A DNA stretch of 64,000 nt, from contig NZ_CP129137.1 of NCBI RefSeq assembly GCF_030406905.1, positions 6,417,501-6,481,500 on the forward strand, in the 5' to 3' direction. Shown piece by piece: positions 26,321 through 35,286 of the stretch. Source of the DNA: Streptomyces sp. HUAS CB01. GTDB lineage: Bacteria; Actinomycetota; Actinomycetes; Streptomycetales; Streptomycetaceae. The notes below the pieces were generated by a model. That model was given only the letters and a program-made list of their open reading frames with translations. It was not told the origin of the DNA and ran no database searches. Numbering within the stretch: the stretch's first letter is position 1; each line of letters begins with the position of its first letter. Position numbers and translations under genes: made by a program.

Positions 26321-26366
26321 AATGTTCGGACAAAGTATTGACGGGCTGGCGCCGTCCCCGTAGAAA
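26321..26366 (+). promoter_or_regulatory. Promoter and putative operator of the transporter operon
   Basis: TTGACG (26338-26343) and TAGAAA (26361-26366) are 17 bases apart, a strong housekeeping promoter. Directly upstream, AATGTTCGGACAAA (26321-26334) is the second copy of the putative GntR site in inverse orientation. A ribosome-binding site GGGAGAGAAGG precedes the first binding-protein gene. Confidence 0.6.
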
Positions 26367-26413
26367 CTCACCCAGCCGCAACCGGGCGGCCGGGAGAGAA
26401 GGCGGACCCCACC

Positions 26414-27406
26414 ATGCGCACACCCCGCACGGCAGCAGTCCTGCTCGCCGCACTCGCACTCGCCGTGGCCGGATGCAGCAGCTCCGGCGGCAAGGGCTCC
26501 GAGGAGGCCGAAGGCGGCACGGGCGGGGGCAAGCCCGCCACCACCGAGCGGTTGAAGATCGCCATGGTGACCCACTCCGGCGAGGGCGACACCTTCTGGG
26601 ACATCGTCCAGCGCGGAGCGAAGGACGCGGCCGCCAAGGACAACGTGGAGTTCCTGTACGCCGCCGACAAGGAGGGCAAGGAGCAGGCCCAGCTCGTCCA
26701 GACCTACATCGACCAGAAGGTCGACGGCATCGTCGTCACCCTGGCCAAGCCCGAGGCGGTCAAGGACGTCGTCAAGAAGGCCGTCGCCGCCGGCATCCCC
26801 GTCGTCACCATCAACTCCGGGGGCCAGTTCTCCCAGGAGGTCGGCGCGCTCAGCCACATCGGCCAGGACGAGTCGGTCGCCGGCGAGGCCGTCGGCGAGG
26901 AGCTGAACAAGCGCGGGAAGAAGAAGGCCGTCTGCGTCATCCACGAGCAGGGCAACGTCTCGCTGGAGGAGCGCTGCGCGGGCGTGAAGAAGACGTTCGG
27001 GGGCACCGTCGAGAACCTCAACGTGGACGGCACCAACATGCCCGCCTCCACGTCCTCCATCGAGGCGAAGCTGCAGAGCGGCAAGGACATCGACGCGGTC
27101 GTCACCCTGGGCGCCCCGTTCGCGGCCGCCTCCGTGCAGGCGAAGGAGAGCGCCGGCAGCGAGGCCGAGATCGACACCTTCGACCTGAACGCCGAGGTGG
27201 TGAAGCGGCTCAAGGCCAAGGAGGTCGGCTTCGCCGTCGACCAGCAGCCCTACCTCCAGGGCTACCTCGCCGTCGACGAACTCTGGCTCAACAAGACCAA
27301 CGGCAACGTCATCGGCGGCGGCAAGCCGGTGCTCACGGGTCCCGCTCTGGTGACGGAGAAGGACGTCCCCGCGCTGGAGAAGCTCACGGCCGACGGCACG
27401 CGATGA
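26414..27406 (+). CDS. Sugar/cyclitol-binding lipoprotein 1 of CUT2-type ABC importer
   Basis: A 330-residue periplasmic-binding-protein-type lipoprotein. The signal peptide ends in the lipobox LAVAGC; a Gly/Ser-rich linker follows, then the type I binding fold starting at [27 protein letters not shown], with [26 protein letters not shown] and IPVVTINSG typical of ribose- and inositol-binding proteins. It is first in an operon with a second binding protein, a permease and an ATPase. About two thirds of its mature residues match the next gene product by eye. Substrate inferred as a cyclitol or pentose from the neighbouring iolG-like gene. Confidence 0.9.
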   Translation: MRTPRTAAVLLAALALAVAGCSSSGGKGSEEAEGGTGGGKPATTERLKIAMVTHSGEGDTFWDIVQRGAKDAAAKDNVEFLYAADKEGKEQAQLVQTYIDQKVDGIVVTLAKPEAVKDVVKKAVAAGIPVVTINSGGQFSQEVGALSHIGQDESVAGEAVGEELNKRGKKKAVCVIHEQGNVSLEERCAGVKKTFGGTVENLNVDGTNMPASTSSIEAKLQSGKDIDAVVTLGAPFAAASVQAKESAGSEAEIDTFDLNAEVVKRLKAKEVGFAVDQQPYLQGYLAVDELWLNKTNGNVIGGGKPVLTGPALVTEKDVPALEKLTADGTR

Positions 27407-27504
27407 CCTGCGTCACCACCACCCACCCGCCGGCCGCCCCGCCGATCCCGCTCAGGGATACTTGCGCCGGAGTACAGCAGGCACAGCAAGAGGGGCACGG
27501 CGTC

Positions 27505-28518
27505 GTGGCAAGGGTTCGGACAGGTGTACGTGCGATCGGCGCGGTGCTGGCGGCGGTGCTCGGGGCCTCCCTCGCGGGGTGCAGCGCCACCGGCGGCAAG
27601 CGCGCCGAGGACGCCCGCAGGGCGGCCGAGGCGCAGGGCCGGGCCGCGGTCGACACACCGCGCTGGACGTTCGCGATGGTCACGCACTCGGGAGACGGCG
27701 ACACCTTCTGGGACATCGTCCAGAAGGGGGCCCGGCAGGCCGCGGTCAAGGACAACATCAAGTTCCTCTACGCCCACAGCGACGAGGGGCAGCAGCAGGC
27801 CCAGCTGGTCCAGACGTACATCGACCAGAAGGTCGACGGGCTGATCGTCACGCTCGCGAAGCCCGACGCGATGAAGGACGTCGTCGCCAAGGCCACCCGG
27901 GCCGGCATCCCGGTGATCACCGTCAACTCCGGCTCGGCCGAGTCCAAGGCGTACGGCGCCCTGACCCACATCGGCCAGGACGAGACCGTCGCCGGCGAGG
28001 CCGTCGGCGACGAGCTCGACCGGCGCGGCCGGAAGAAGGCCCTGTGCGTGCTGCACGAGCAGGGCAACGTCGGCCACGAGCAGCGCTGCTCCGGGACGGA
28101 GAAGACCTTCGACGGCGACCTGCAGAACCTCTACGTCGACGGCACCAACATGCCCGACGTCCAGGCGGCGATCGAGGCGAAGCTCCAGACCGACCCGTCC
28201 ATCGACGCCGTCGTGACCCTGGGCGCGCCCTTCGCCGACGCCGCCGTCCAGGCGAAGAGGACCGCCGGGAGCAAGGCCGAGATCGACACCTTCGACCTGA
28301 ACGCCAAGGTCGCCGCCGGGCTCGAGGCCGGCGACCTCGGCTTCGCCGTCGACCAGCAGCCCTACCTCCAGGGCTACGAGGCGGTGGACCTGCTGTGGCT
28401 CCACCGCTACAACGCCAATGCGCTCGGCGGCGGACGGCCCGTCCTCACCGGCCCGCAGATCGTCACCGAGAAGGACGCCGCCGAACTGCAGGACCACACC
28501 GAGCGGGGGACCCGATGA
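27505..28518 (+). CDS. Sugar/cyclitol-binding lipoprotein 2 (tandem paralogue)
   Basis: A 337-residue paralogue of the preceding protein, with its own signal peptide and lipobox LAGC, then [27 protein letters not shown] and the same later blocks ([48 protein letters not shown]). Differences cluster in the N-terminal linker and in loops such as [11 protein letters not shown], where the first protein has NSGGQFSQEVG, so ligand preference may differ. The GTG at 27505 follows GAGGGG. The 98-base gap before it might hold an extra promoter. The permease start overlaps its stop codon (ATGA). Confidence 0.88.
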   Translation: MARVRTGVRAIGAVLAAVLGASLAGCSATGGKRAEDARRAAEAQGRAAVDTPRWTFAMVTHSGDGDTFWDIVQKGARQAAVKDNIKFLYAHSDEGQQQAQLVQTYIDQKVDGLIVTLAKPDAMKDVVAKATRAGIPVITVNSGSAESKAYGALTHIGQDETVAGEAVGDELDRRGRKKALCVLHEQGNVGHEQRCSGTEKTFDGDLQNLYVDGTNMPDVQAAIEAKLQTDPSIDAVVTLGAPFADAAVQAKRTAGSKAEIDTFDLNAKVAAGLEAGDLGFAVDQQPYLQGYEAVDLLWLHRYNANALGGGRPVLTGPQIVTEKDAAELQDHTERGTR

Positions 28519-29570
28519 CCGCGACCGCACCACCGGCCCACGACAGGACCGGCCCCTCCGACGAGCGGCTGCTGCACACCTCTCCGTGGAAGAAGCTGCT
28601 CGGCCGCCCCGAGCTCGGCTCGGTCGTCGGCGCGGCCGCCGTGTTCCTCTTCTTCTCGATCGTCGCCGACGCCTTCCTGCGCACGTCCAGCCTGAGCACC
28701 GTGCTGTACGCGGCGTCCACGATCGGCATCATGGCCGTGCCCGTCGCCCTGCTCATGATCGGCGGGGAGTTCGACCTCTCGGCCGGTGTGCTGGTGACCA
28801 GCTCCGCGCTGATCTCCTCGATGTTCAGCTACCAGATGACGGCGAACGTCTGGGTCGGCGCGCTGGTGTCCCTCCTGGTGACGCTCGCGATCGGCGCCTT
28901 CAACGGCGTCATGCTGGTCCGCACGAAACTCCCGAGCTTCATCATCACGCTCGGCACGTTCCTGATGCTCACCGGCATGAACCTCGGCTTCACCAAGCTG
29001 ATCAGCGGCACGGTGTCGACGAAGACCATCGCCGACATGGAGGGCTTCCCCGCGGCCAAGAAGGTCTTCGCCTCGTTCTCCGTCGGCGGGGTCGACGTGA
29101 AGACGACGATCCTGTGGTGGATCGCCCTCGTCGCCCTCGCCACCTGGATCCTGCTGCGCACCCGCTTCGGCAACTGGATCTTCGCCGTCGGCGGCGGCTC
29201 GGGCGCGGCCCGGGCCGTCGGTGTCCCCGTGGCCCGCACCAAGATCCTGCTGTACACGGGTGTGGCCTTCTGCGCCTGGGTCTCCGGCCAGCACCTGCTG
29301 TTCTCGTTCGACGTCGTCCAGTCCGGGGAGGGCGTCGGCAACGAGCTGATCTACATCATCGCGGCCGTCATCGGCGGCTGTCTGATCACCGGCGGCTACG
29401 GTTCGGCGATCGGCTCCGCGGTCGGTGCCTTCATCTTCGGCATGACCAGCAAGGGCATCGTGTACGCGGAGTGGAACCCGGACTGGTTCAAGTTCTTCCT
29501 CGGAGCGATGCTGCTCCTGGCGACCCTGCTGAACGCATGGGTCCGCAAGCGCGCGGAGGCGACGACATGA
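28515..29570 (+). CDS. ABC transporter permease (ribose/inositol type)
   Basis: A 351-residue integral membrane protein of the BPD_transp_2 family with about eight to ten helices. [27 protein letters not shown] and [29 protein letters not shown] are family hallmarks, and [24 protein letters not shown] is the EAA-like loop that contacts the ATPase. It forms the channel for the substrate delivered by one or both lipoproteins. It overlaps its neighbours by 4 bases on each side. Confidence 0.92.
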   Translation: MTATAPPAHDRTGPSDERLLHTSPWKKLLGRPELGSVVGAAAVFLFFSIVADAFLRTSSLSTVLYAASTIGIMAVPVALLMIGGEFDLSAGVLVTSSALISSMFSYQMTANVWVGALVSLLVTLAIGAFNGVMLVRTKLPSFIITLGTFLMLTGMNLGFTKLISGTVSTKTIADMEGFPAAKKVFASFSVGGVDVKTTILWWIALVALATWILLRTRFGNWIFAVGGGSGAARAVGVPVARTKILLYTGVAFCAWVSGQHLLFSFDVVQSGEGVGNELIYIIAAVIGGCLITGGYGSAIGSAVGAFIFGMTSKGIVYAEWNPDWFKFFLGAMLLLATLLNAWVRKRAEATT

Positions 29571-30379
29571 CGGCCCTCGTGGAACTCGACGACGTCAGCA
29601 AGTACTACGGGAACATCCGTGCGCTGGAAGGCGTGTCGCTGGAGGTCCACGCGGGTGGGATCACCTGTGTCCTCGGTGACAACGGCGCCGGCAAGTCCAC
29701 GCTGATCAAGATCATCGCGGGGCTGCACCGGCACGACTCCGGCACCTTCTCCATCGAGGGGGAGGAGACCTCGCTGGGATCGCCCCGCGAGGCCCTCGAC
29801 CGCGGGATCGCCACGGTCTACCAGGACCTCGCCGTCGTCCCGCTGATGCCGGTCTGGCGCAACTTCTTCCTCGGCTCCGAGCCGACGAAGGGCAAGGGCC
29901 CCTTCCGTCGCCTCGACGTCCGGCTGATGCGCGAGACCACCCGCGCCGAGCTGCTGCGCATGGGCATCGACCTGCGCGACGTGGACCAGCCCATCGGCAC
30001 CCTGTCCGGCGGTGAGCGGCAGTGCGTCGCGATCGCCCGGGCCGTCTACTTCGGCGCCAAGGTGCTCGTCCTCGACGAGCCCACGGCCGCGCTCGGCGTC
30101 AAGCAGTCCGGGGTCGTGCTGAAGTACGTGGCCGCCGCGCGCGACGCGGGGCTCGGGGTGGTGCTGATCACCCACAACCCGCACCACGCCTATCTCGTCG
30201 GCGACCGGTTCGTCCTGCTCAAGCGGGGGGTCATGGCCGGTAGCCACAAGAAGTCGGAGATCACCCTGGACGAGCTGACCCGGCAGATGGCGGGCGGCAG
30301 CGAGCTCGAGGACCTGCGCCACGAGCTGGAGCGCGCTCCGGCTCCACGGCATGTCGGCGGGCACGACCTGGGGCACTGA
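29567..30379 (+). CDS. ABC transporter ATP-binding protein (single domain)
   Basis: A 270-residue ATPase with Walker [10 protein letters not shown], signature LSGGERQ, Walker B VLVLDEPT and the switch histidine in LITHNPH. Most CUT2 importers use a fused double ATPase of about 500 residues; this one has a single domain, so it should work as a homodimer, as in fructose-type (FrcA) systems. The C-terminal 30 residues are low-complexity and histidine-rich. Confidence 0.92.
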   Translation: MTALVELDDVSKYYGNIRALEGVSLEVHAGGITCVLGDNGAGKSTLIKIIAGLHRHDSGTFSIEGEETSLGSPREALDRGIATVYQDLAVVPLMPVWRNFFLGSEPTKGKGPFRRLDVRLMRETTRAELLRMGIDLRDVDQPIGTLSGGERQCVAIARAVYFGAKVLVLDEPTAALGVKQSGVVLKYVAAARDAGLGVVLITHNPHHAYLVGDRFVLLKRGVMAGSHKKSEITLDELTRQMAGGSELEDLRHELERAPAPRHVGGHDLGH

Positions 30380-30560
30380 CCCGGCCCGGAGAACCCGCAG
30401 GGCCTGGGGAACTCACAGGGCCTGGGGTCTGCGGTAGGGGAAGCCGACCTCGCCGGGGCCGCCGCGCACGGCTGCCCCGGCGCGCCGGTCGGGCCCGCCC
30501 GGCAGGCCGGACCTGGCGGCCCCGGCTCACGGCCCCGCCCCGGGGACCGTCGCCCACCCG
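30380..30560. other. Convergent intergenic gap with a duplicated 12-mer
   Basis: CAGGGCCTGGGG occurs at 30398-30409 and 30416-30427. No clear terminator hairpin was found. Confidence 0.4.
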
Positions 30561-31502
30561 TCACTCGTCCCCGTCCGCCCTGCCGCGCGGCCCGGCTTCG
30601 GCCGCGGCCCAGCGCGGACCGGCGTCGCCGAGCCGCCGTGCGAGCCACGGCTCCCGCGCCAGCACCGCCCCGGTCGTCACACCCAGCGCGATCGCGACAC
30701 AGAGCACGATCAGCCAGGACAGCAGGGTGAAGACCGTGCCCACCGAGCCGTACTCGGTCAGGCTCTTGTCGATGGCCCGTGGCATGTAGTACTTGCTGCC
30801 GATGAACAACGCCGTCACGGCGAAGCCCGTCAGCACGGCGCCCGGCAACAGCGGCCGCCATCCGACGAGGCCGCCCAGGAGCAGGTGCTGGGACCACCAC
30901 CAGAGCAGGATCTGCGACAGCATGGTGACCGGGACGGCCAGCCACAGCCCGACCCCGAACCCGTCGCGCACCGGACCCTGGATCATCAGCAGGGACAGCC
31001 ACACGCCGATCCACGCCAGCCAGCGCCACGGGGCGATCCGCACCCCGGTCCTCGGGACGAGCCAGGCCCGCTTGCACAGCCGCTGCATGGCCCGGCTGCA
31101 GGCCGTTGCGGACAGCAGCACCATCAGCGCGCCGATCAGGCCGGTGGCCTCCCGCAGATTGTCGTCGGTGGCCCGGTAGACCTGCTCGAGCAGGTCCTGC
31201 GAGGCTCCGGTCAGCCCGAAGATCGCCGAAACGGAGCTGACCAGCTGATCACGCACCGCCTTGGGTGCGAAGGCCCCGACCACGAACAGCAGCGGCACGG
31301 CGGTGAGGAAGCACTGTGCGGCGAGCCGGGTGGCGGAGTCGAGGATGTTGACCGAGATCATACGGGCCGTCAGATGAGTGACGACGGGGAAGCGGGTCTC
31401 GGCGCGCTCGGCCGCCGACCGCGCGGAGGCGCCCCATGACGCGAAGCGTCCCGACCACCACGACGGGCGGAGGAAGAGCGGAGCCCGGCGCCGCGTGGTC
31501 AT
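30561..31502 (-). CDS. YihY/BrkB-family membrane protein
   Basis: A 313-residue inner-membrane protein with about six transmembrane helices. The order NILDSATRLAAQCFLTAVPLLFVVGAFAP, a central GLIGALMVLLSATACSRAMQRLCKRAW and a late YGSVGTVFTLLSWLIVLCVAIALGVTTGAVLARE fits the Virul_fac_BrkB family. Members are often misnamed ribonuclease BN; their role is unclear and may involve transport or envelope stress. The ATG at 31502 follows GGAAGGAGC; the upstream frame consists of repeat DNA and is not part of the gene. It begins the ion and redox region that extends to 46.7 kb. Confidence 0.85.
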   Translation of the reverse strand: MTTRRRAPLFLRPSWWSGRFASWGASARSAAERAETRFPVVTHLTARMISVNILDSATRLAAQCFLTAVPLLFVVGAFAPKAVRDQLVSSVSAIFGLTGASQDLLEQVYRATDDNLREATGLIGALMVLLSATACSRAMQRLCKRAWLVPRTGVRIAPWRWLAWIGVWLSLLMIQGPVRDGFGVGLWLAVPVTMLSQILLWWWSQHLLLGGLVGWRPLLPGAVLTGFAVTALFIGSKYYMPRAIDKSLTEYGSVGTVFTLLSWLIVLCVAIALGVTTGAVLAREPWLARRLGDAGPRWAAAEAGPRGRADGDE

Positions 31503-31582
31503 GGCGTGCTCCTTCCCTGGGACCCAGAGTGGAGGACCCCGTCCGCCCCGGCATCTCGGCGCGCGGCGCGCGCCCGCCGCCC

Positions 31583-31987
31583 GGGGGACGGAGCACGCGC
31601 CCGCCGCCTGGGGTCGGAGCATGCGCCCAGCGTCCAGATCGCGCCGCTGACCGGCGTACCCGGCCAGGACGACGAGCAGCCGAGCGGCTGCCCTCGGTCG
31701 GGCCCGGCGGGGCCGGCGCGCTGTACCGCCTGATGCACCTGGCGGCCGCCCTCACGGAGACCGCCGGGGTGAGCGACGTCGTCGAGGCCGTCGCCGACCA
31801 GATCGTTCCCGCCTTCGGTCCCCGGCCGCCCACCGCCCGCCGCCCGGCGCGCCCGCCGCCTGGGGTCGGAGCATGCCCCTGCCGTCCGGGGGTCGGAGCA
31901 TGCGCCCGCCGCCCGCCGCCCGCCGCCCGCCGCCCGCCGCCCGCCGCCCGCCGCGCGCCCGCCACCCGGGGGTCGGAGCATGCGCCT
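31583..31987. repeat. Five copies of a GGTCGGAGCATGCGCCC-type repeat plus GCCGCCC run
   Basis: The core GGTCGGAGCATGCGCCC or a close variant appears near 31585, 31611, 31862, 31890 and 31970. The copies at 31597-31623 and 31849-31875 are identical over 27 bases including the preceding GCGCCCGCCGCC, and so bracket the coding remnant as direct repeats. From about 31901 to 31955 GCCGCCC is repeated about seven times. The element has no coding sense and no transposase nearby. Confidence 0.75.
31700..31828 (+). pseudogene. Remnant of a GAF-domain (SpoIIE/RsbU-like) regulator gene
   Basis: The plus frame encodes ALYRLMHLAAALTETAGV and SDVVEAVADQIVPAFGPRP in continuity (about 31718-31828). This resembles the beginning of the GAF domain in Streptomyces SpoIIE-type serine phosphatases, which usually has 600-900 residues. 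Nothing recognisable follows: the frame runs into repeats on both sides. It is therefore a fragment of a deleted regulator gene. The family call rests on one segment of 37 residues and is tentative. Confidence 0.5.
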
Positions 31988-32151
31988 CGGCCCGGGGAGG
32001 CCGCGCTCTGTTTGCGGGGGACCGTCACCGGAGGTGACCATGGACCGTGAGCGGGCCGGACACGGCCCGCGTTCGAGCGGGCGGCCGGGTGGCCCCGGGC
32101 CCGGCCCGCGAGGGGCCCGCACGGCGTGCGAAACCGCCGGAGGGGAGCGTC

Positions 32152-32826
32152 ATGGTCCTCGACTTGCTGCTCATCGCCGTCGCCATCACCCTCGACCCGC
32201 TGCCCATCATGGCCTTCGTGCTGGTGCTGTCCTCGTCCAAGGGCGTCTGGCGGGGACTGGTCTTCATCCTCGCCTGGCTGGCCTGTCTCGTGGCCGTGAT
32301 CGCCCTGGTGCTGCTGTTCACCGGAGGCCAGCCGCCACCGCCCAGGTCGCCGCCGTCCACGGCCGCCCTGGCCGCCAAGCTCGCCATCGGCCTCGGACTG
32401 GTCCTGTACGGCGAGTACCGCCGGCGCAAGCGCCGGGCGCCCAACGAGCCCGCCGAGGCACGGGGCCGCGCCAAGCACGCGGCCGACCCGCACGGCGGTT
32501 CGGGCCGGATGTCGCCCTGGTCGGCGGCCGCGCTGGCCGTCTTCCTCCAGCCCTGGGGCCTCGTCGCGGCCGCCGCCACCGTCGTGGTCCGCGCCGACCT
32601 CTCCCACTTCACGTCGTACGTGGCCCTGTTCGGTTTCTGCATCCTCGCCTCCGCCAGCCTGCTGGCGGCCGAGCTGTACACGGTCTTCGCGCCGGAGGCG
32701 GCCGGGGTGCGGCTGAAGCGGCTGCGGACCTGGCTGCAGGAGCACCAGGAGCCGGCCATCGTCGTCGGCTGTCTGGTGATGGGCCTGTGGCTGACGGGGA
32801 ACAGCATCTACCAGCTCACGAGCTGA
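32152..32826 (+). CDS. GAP-family membrane protein
   Basis: A 224-residue protein with six predicted membrane segments. MVLDLLLIAVAITLDPLPIMAFVLVLSS starts the first half, and FLQPWGLVAAAATVVVRADL opens the second, the pattern of GAP/Sap family proteins (SfLAP), some of which help export lipids in mycobacteria. A charged cytoplasmic loop (YRRRKRRAPNEPAEARG) joins the halves. The ATG follows GGAGGGGAG. Function here is unknown; neighbouring genes suggest envelope or ion homeostasis. Confidence 0.75.
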   Translation: MVLDLLLIAVAITLDPLPIMAFVLVLSSSKGVWRGLVFILAWLACLVAVIALVLLFTGGQPPPPRSPPSTAALAAKLAIGLGLVLYGEYRRRKRRAPNEPAEARGRAKHAADPHGGSGRMSPWSAAALAVFLQPWGLVAAAATVVVRADLSHFTSYVALFGFCILASASLLAAELYTVFAPEAAGVRLKRLRTWLQEHQEPAIVVGCLVMGLWLTGNSIYQLTS

Positions 32827-32994
32827 GCGGACCCCCTCGAAACGGCCCCGTCGCCGGTCCGGGGGACCGCGCCGCCGGAGGTGCGAAGCATTCGGGCGAG
32901 TGCTCCAATGGCTTACGGGACGCCCCCCGAGGGCGCGCCGAGCGTTCGGCAGGCGAGCCGCCCCGGACCGCTGTTGCGCTCGCAAGGAGTGGTC

Positions 32995-33459
32995 ATGAGC
33001 GATGACTTCGAAGACATGGGACCCGTCGACTACCTGGTGGTCGAGTTCCCCGGAAACCGCATGACGGGCGAGGGGCTTCCGCTGCTCGTCGACCTCGTCG
33101 ACCGGAAGATCATCCGCATTCTCGACCTGCTGTTCGTCCGCAAGGACACCGACGGCACCGTCACCGCCCTGGAGCTCGCTGACATGGACGGAGACGGGAC
33201 GCTCGACCTCACCGTCTTCGAGGGCGCGTCCTCCGGTCTGCTCGGCCAGGACGACGTCGAGGAGGCCGCCGCGGCCGTCGAGCCCGGCAACTCCGCCGCC
33301 GTCCTGGTGTACGAGAACACCTGGGCGGCGCCGCTCGCCCGCGCCATGCGGCGCAGCGGGGCGCAGCTGGTGGCGGGAGGGCGGATCCCGGTCCAGGCCC
33401 TGCTGTCCGCGCTGGACGAGGTCGAGGGCGCGTCCGGTCGGGGAGCGTCGGCGGCCTGA
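32995..33459 (+). CDS. DUF6325-like protein
   Basis: A 154-residue soluble protein: MGPVDYLVVEFPGNRMTGEGLPLLVDLVDRKIIRILDLLFVRKD, then ELADMDGDGTLDL and VLVYENTWAAPLARAMRRSGAQLVAGGRIP. This matches a family related to DUF1269, whose members tend to neighbour SHOCT proteins and stress genes in actinobacteria; the DUF6325 name is from memory. The ATG follows AAGGAG. The next gene encodes a SHOCT protein, 105 bases on. Confidence 0.75.
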   Translation: MSDDFEDMGPVDYLVVEFPGNRMTGEGLPLLVDLVDRKIIRILDLLFVRKDTDGTVTALELADMDGDGTLDLTVFEGASSGLLGQDDVEEAAAAVEPGNSAAVLVYENTWAAPLARAMRRSGAQLVAGGRIPVQALLSALDEVEGASGRGASAA

Positions 33460-33564
33460 GCGCCCGCGCGGCCGGCCGCGGACGCGTCCGGCGTCCGGGG
33501 CGGTCCCTCCGAACGGCGCCGCCGTCACACACACCGGAGACCCCACCCCGTACGGGAGGACGAC

Positions 33565-33873
33565 ATGCCCCGCCTCATCCGCAGTGTGGTCCGCACGGCC
33601 GCCATCGCCGGAACCGCCACGGCGGTGTCCAGCCGCGTGTCCCGCCGGCAGTCGGGCCGGTGGGCCCAGCAGGACCAGCAGGCTCAGCAACAGGCCCAGG
33701 CCCCTGCCGCGGCGGCCCCGGGGACGTCGCAGGGTGCCGTGCCCCCGCCGATGCCGCCCGACGACGACATGGGCCGGAAGATCGACAGGCTCAAGGAACT
33801 CGGCGAGCTCAAGGCCCAGGGCCTGCTCACCGAGCAGGAGTTCGCGGCCGAGAAGCAGAAGGTCCTCGGCTGA
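33565..33873 (+). CDS. SHOCT-domain protein
   Basis: A 102-residue protein with a basic, weakly hydrophobic N-terminus, a Gln/Ala/Pro-rich middle (about 33-67) and a C-terminal SHOCT motif, DRLKELGELKAQGLLTEQEFAAEKQKVLG. SHOCT domains are short oligomerisation modules. The pairing of DUF6325 and SHOCT genes is common in Streptomyces and often seen with stress-inducible genes. The ClC gene begins 12 bases after it. Confidence 0.88.
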   Translation: MPRLIRSVVRTAAIAGTATAVSSRVSRRQSGRWAQQDQQAQQQAQAPAAAAPGTSQGAVPPPMPPDDDMGRKIDRLKELGELKAQGLLTEQEFAAEKQKVLG

Positions 33874-33885
33874 GGGCCGCCGCCG

Positions 33886-35286
33886 ATGACGCAGCCGCAG
33901 GCCGGGCCGGAGCGGGAGGACGCCGCGCCCGGGAGCCCCCGGCCGGAGCCCGATGTCCTGCGAGGGCTCCTGCTCAGCGCCTCCTACCGCCGGATCCTGC
34001 TGTTCTCCGCGCTCATCGGGATCCCGATCTCGCTGATCGCCTTCTGGTTCCTCGTCGCGCTCCACCAGTTGGAGCACCTGATGTGGGACCACGTGCCGAA
34101 GACGCTCCTCGGCTCCCCGGTCCCGCCGTGGTGGTGGCCGCTGGTGCTGCTGCCGGTCGCCGGCCTGATCGTCGGCCTGGTCGTGGCCCGGCTGCCCGGC
34201 GCGGGCGGCCACGTCCCCGCGTACGGACTCCAGTCCGGCGGCGCCTCGGCCAAGGCCCTGCCCGGAGTGGTCATCGCGGCGGCCGCGAGCCTGCCGCTCG
34301 GCGCCACCCTCGGTCCCGAGGCACCGCTCATCGCCCTCGGCGGGGGGCTCGCGCTGCTGTTCCGCAATCTCGCCCGCGGCAACGCGACCTCCCAGAACAC
34401 CGCACTGCTGGGCGCCGCCGGGGCCGGAGCGGCCATCGCCGTGGTCCTCGGCAACCCGGTGATCGCCGCCGTACTGCTGATGGAGATCATCGGCGTGGGC
34501 GGCCCACGGCTGGTCGCCGTCATGCTGCCGGCGCTGCTGTCCAGCGGGGTCGGCTCGCTGGTGTTCACGGGCTTCGGCCGCTGGACCGGGCTGCAGACGG
34601 GCAGTCTCCGGCTGCCGCTGTCGGGGCGGTTCCCGCACCTCGACGCCGGGGACGTGGGCTGGACCCTGGTCATCGGCGTCGTCGTCGGCGTGCTGGTCCA
34701 CATGATCCAGGTCGGCGGCCGGTTCGCGGCCGGTCTCGTCCGCACCCGGCCCGTCCCGTTCACCGTCCTGTTCGCCCTCGGCGCCGGCGTCTGCGCGGCC
34801 CTCTACACCGGGATCACCGGCCGGACCCCGGCGGACGTCGCCTCGTCCGGCCAGACCACCATGGTGCAACTGGCGTCCGACCCCGCCTCCTGGGGGGTCG
34901 GGGCGCTCGTCGCCGTCCTCGCCTTCAAGGGCATCGCCTACGCGCTCTGCCTGGGCAGCCTTCGCGGTGGACCCATCTTCCCGGCACTGTTCCTGGGCGC
35001 CGCGACGGGCGTCCTGCTGGCGCCGCTGCCCGGCCTCGGCGTCATCCCGGGCATGGCCGCCGGCATGGCCGCCTCGGCCGGCGCCGCCCTGCGGCTGCCC
35101 GTCAGCAGCGTGGTGCTCGTGGCCCTCCTGCTCGGCAGCATCGCCATGACGCCCGTGGTGATCCTGGCGGCCGTCGTCGCGATCATCACCACCGAACTGC
35201 TGCCGGGCGCACACGGGGCGCCGCCCCCGGAGTCCGCACCGGCGGCTCCCGCCGGGGCCGCCGGCGCGGCCAGGGGAGCACCGTGA
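33886..35286 (+). CDS. ClC-family chloride channel or transporter
   Basis: A 466-residue protein with more than ten membrane segments. The conserved GPEAPLIALGGGLALLFRN carries the gating glutamate, and LRGGPIFPALFLGAATG is the GGxFxP anion-coordinating motif. The first anion motif GSGIP is replaced by GGHVPAYG, so selectivity may differ from chloride, as in fluoride or uncharacterised branches. A hydrophilic N-terminal tail of about 25 residues precedes the first helix. The cyclase gene start overlaps its stop (GTGA). Confidence 0.9.
   Translation: MTQPQAGPEREDAAPGSPRPEPDVLRGLLLSASYRRILLFSALIGIPISLIAFWFLVALHQLEHLMWDHVPKTLLGSPVPPWWWPLVLLPVAGLIVGLVVARLPGAGGHVPAYGLQSGGASAKALPGVVIAAAASLPLGATLGPEAPLIALGGGLALLFRNLARGNATSQNTALLGAAGAGAAIAVVLGNPVIAAVLLMEIIGVGGPRLVAVMLPALLSSGVGSLVFTGFGRWTGLQTGSLRLPLSGRFPHLDAGDVGWTLVIGVVVGVLVHMIQVGGRFAAGLVRTRPVPFTVLFALGAGVCAALYTGITGRTPADVASSGQTTMVQLASDPASWGVGALVAVLAFKGIAYALCLGSLRGGPIFPALFLGAATGVLLAPLPGLGVIPGMAAGMAASAGAALRLPVSSVVLVALLLGSIAMTPVVILAAVVAIITTELLPGAHGAPPPESAPAAPAGAAGAARGAP

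Larger units (their letters stand above)
31503..32151. other. Repeat-rich gap with gene remnant
   Basis: About 650 bases without an intact gene between the divergent BrkB and GAP genes. It contains five copies of a GC-rich repeat around a coding remnant (see separate entries), a run of GCCGCCC units, and the promoter and ribosome-binding regions of both flanking genes. Confidence 0.65.

Noticed and set aside
28418..28514. Longer N-terminus for the permease gene
   Set aside because: It would overlap the second binding-protein gene; the ATG at 28515 with ATGA overlap and a GGGGGA site is better.
31509..31699. Upstream exons of the GAF-like remnant
   Set aside because: Peptides in the other frames do not resemble any family; only the 31718-31828 part is recognisable.
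31901..31955. CRISPR-like array of GCCGCCC units
   Set aside because: The units are short, contiguous and without spacers; it is a simple tandem repeat. No cas genes are present.
31249..35214. Very long minus-strand open frame (over 1300 codons)
   Set aside because: It is antisense to GAP, DUF6325, SHOCT and ClC genes and crosses the repeat region; composition is that of a shadow frame.
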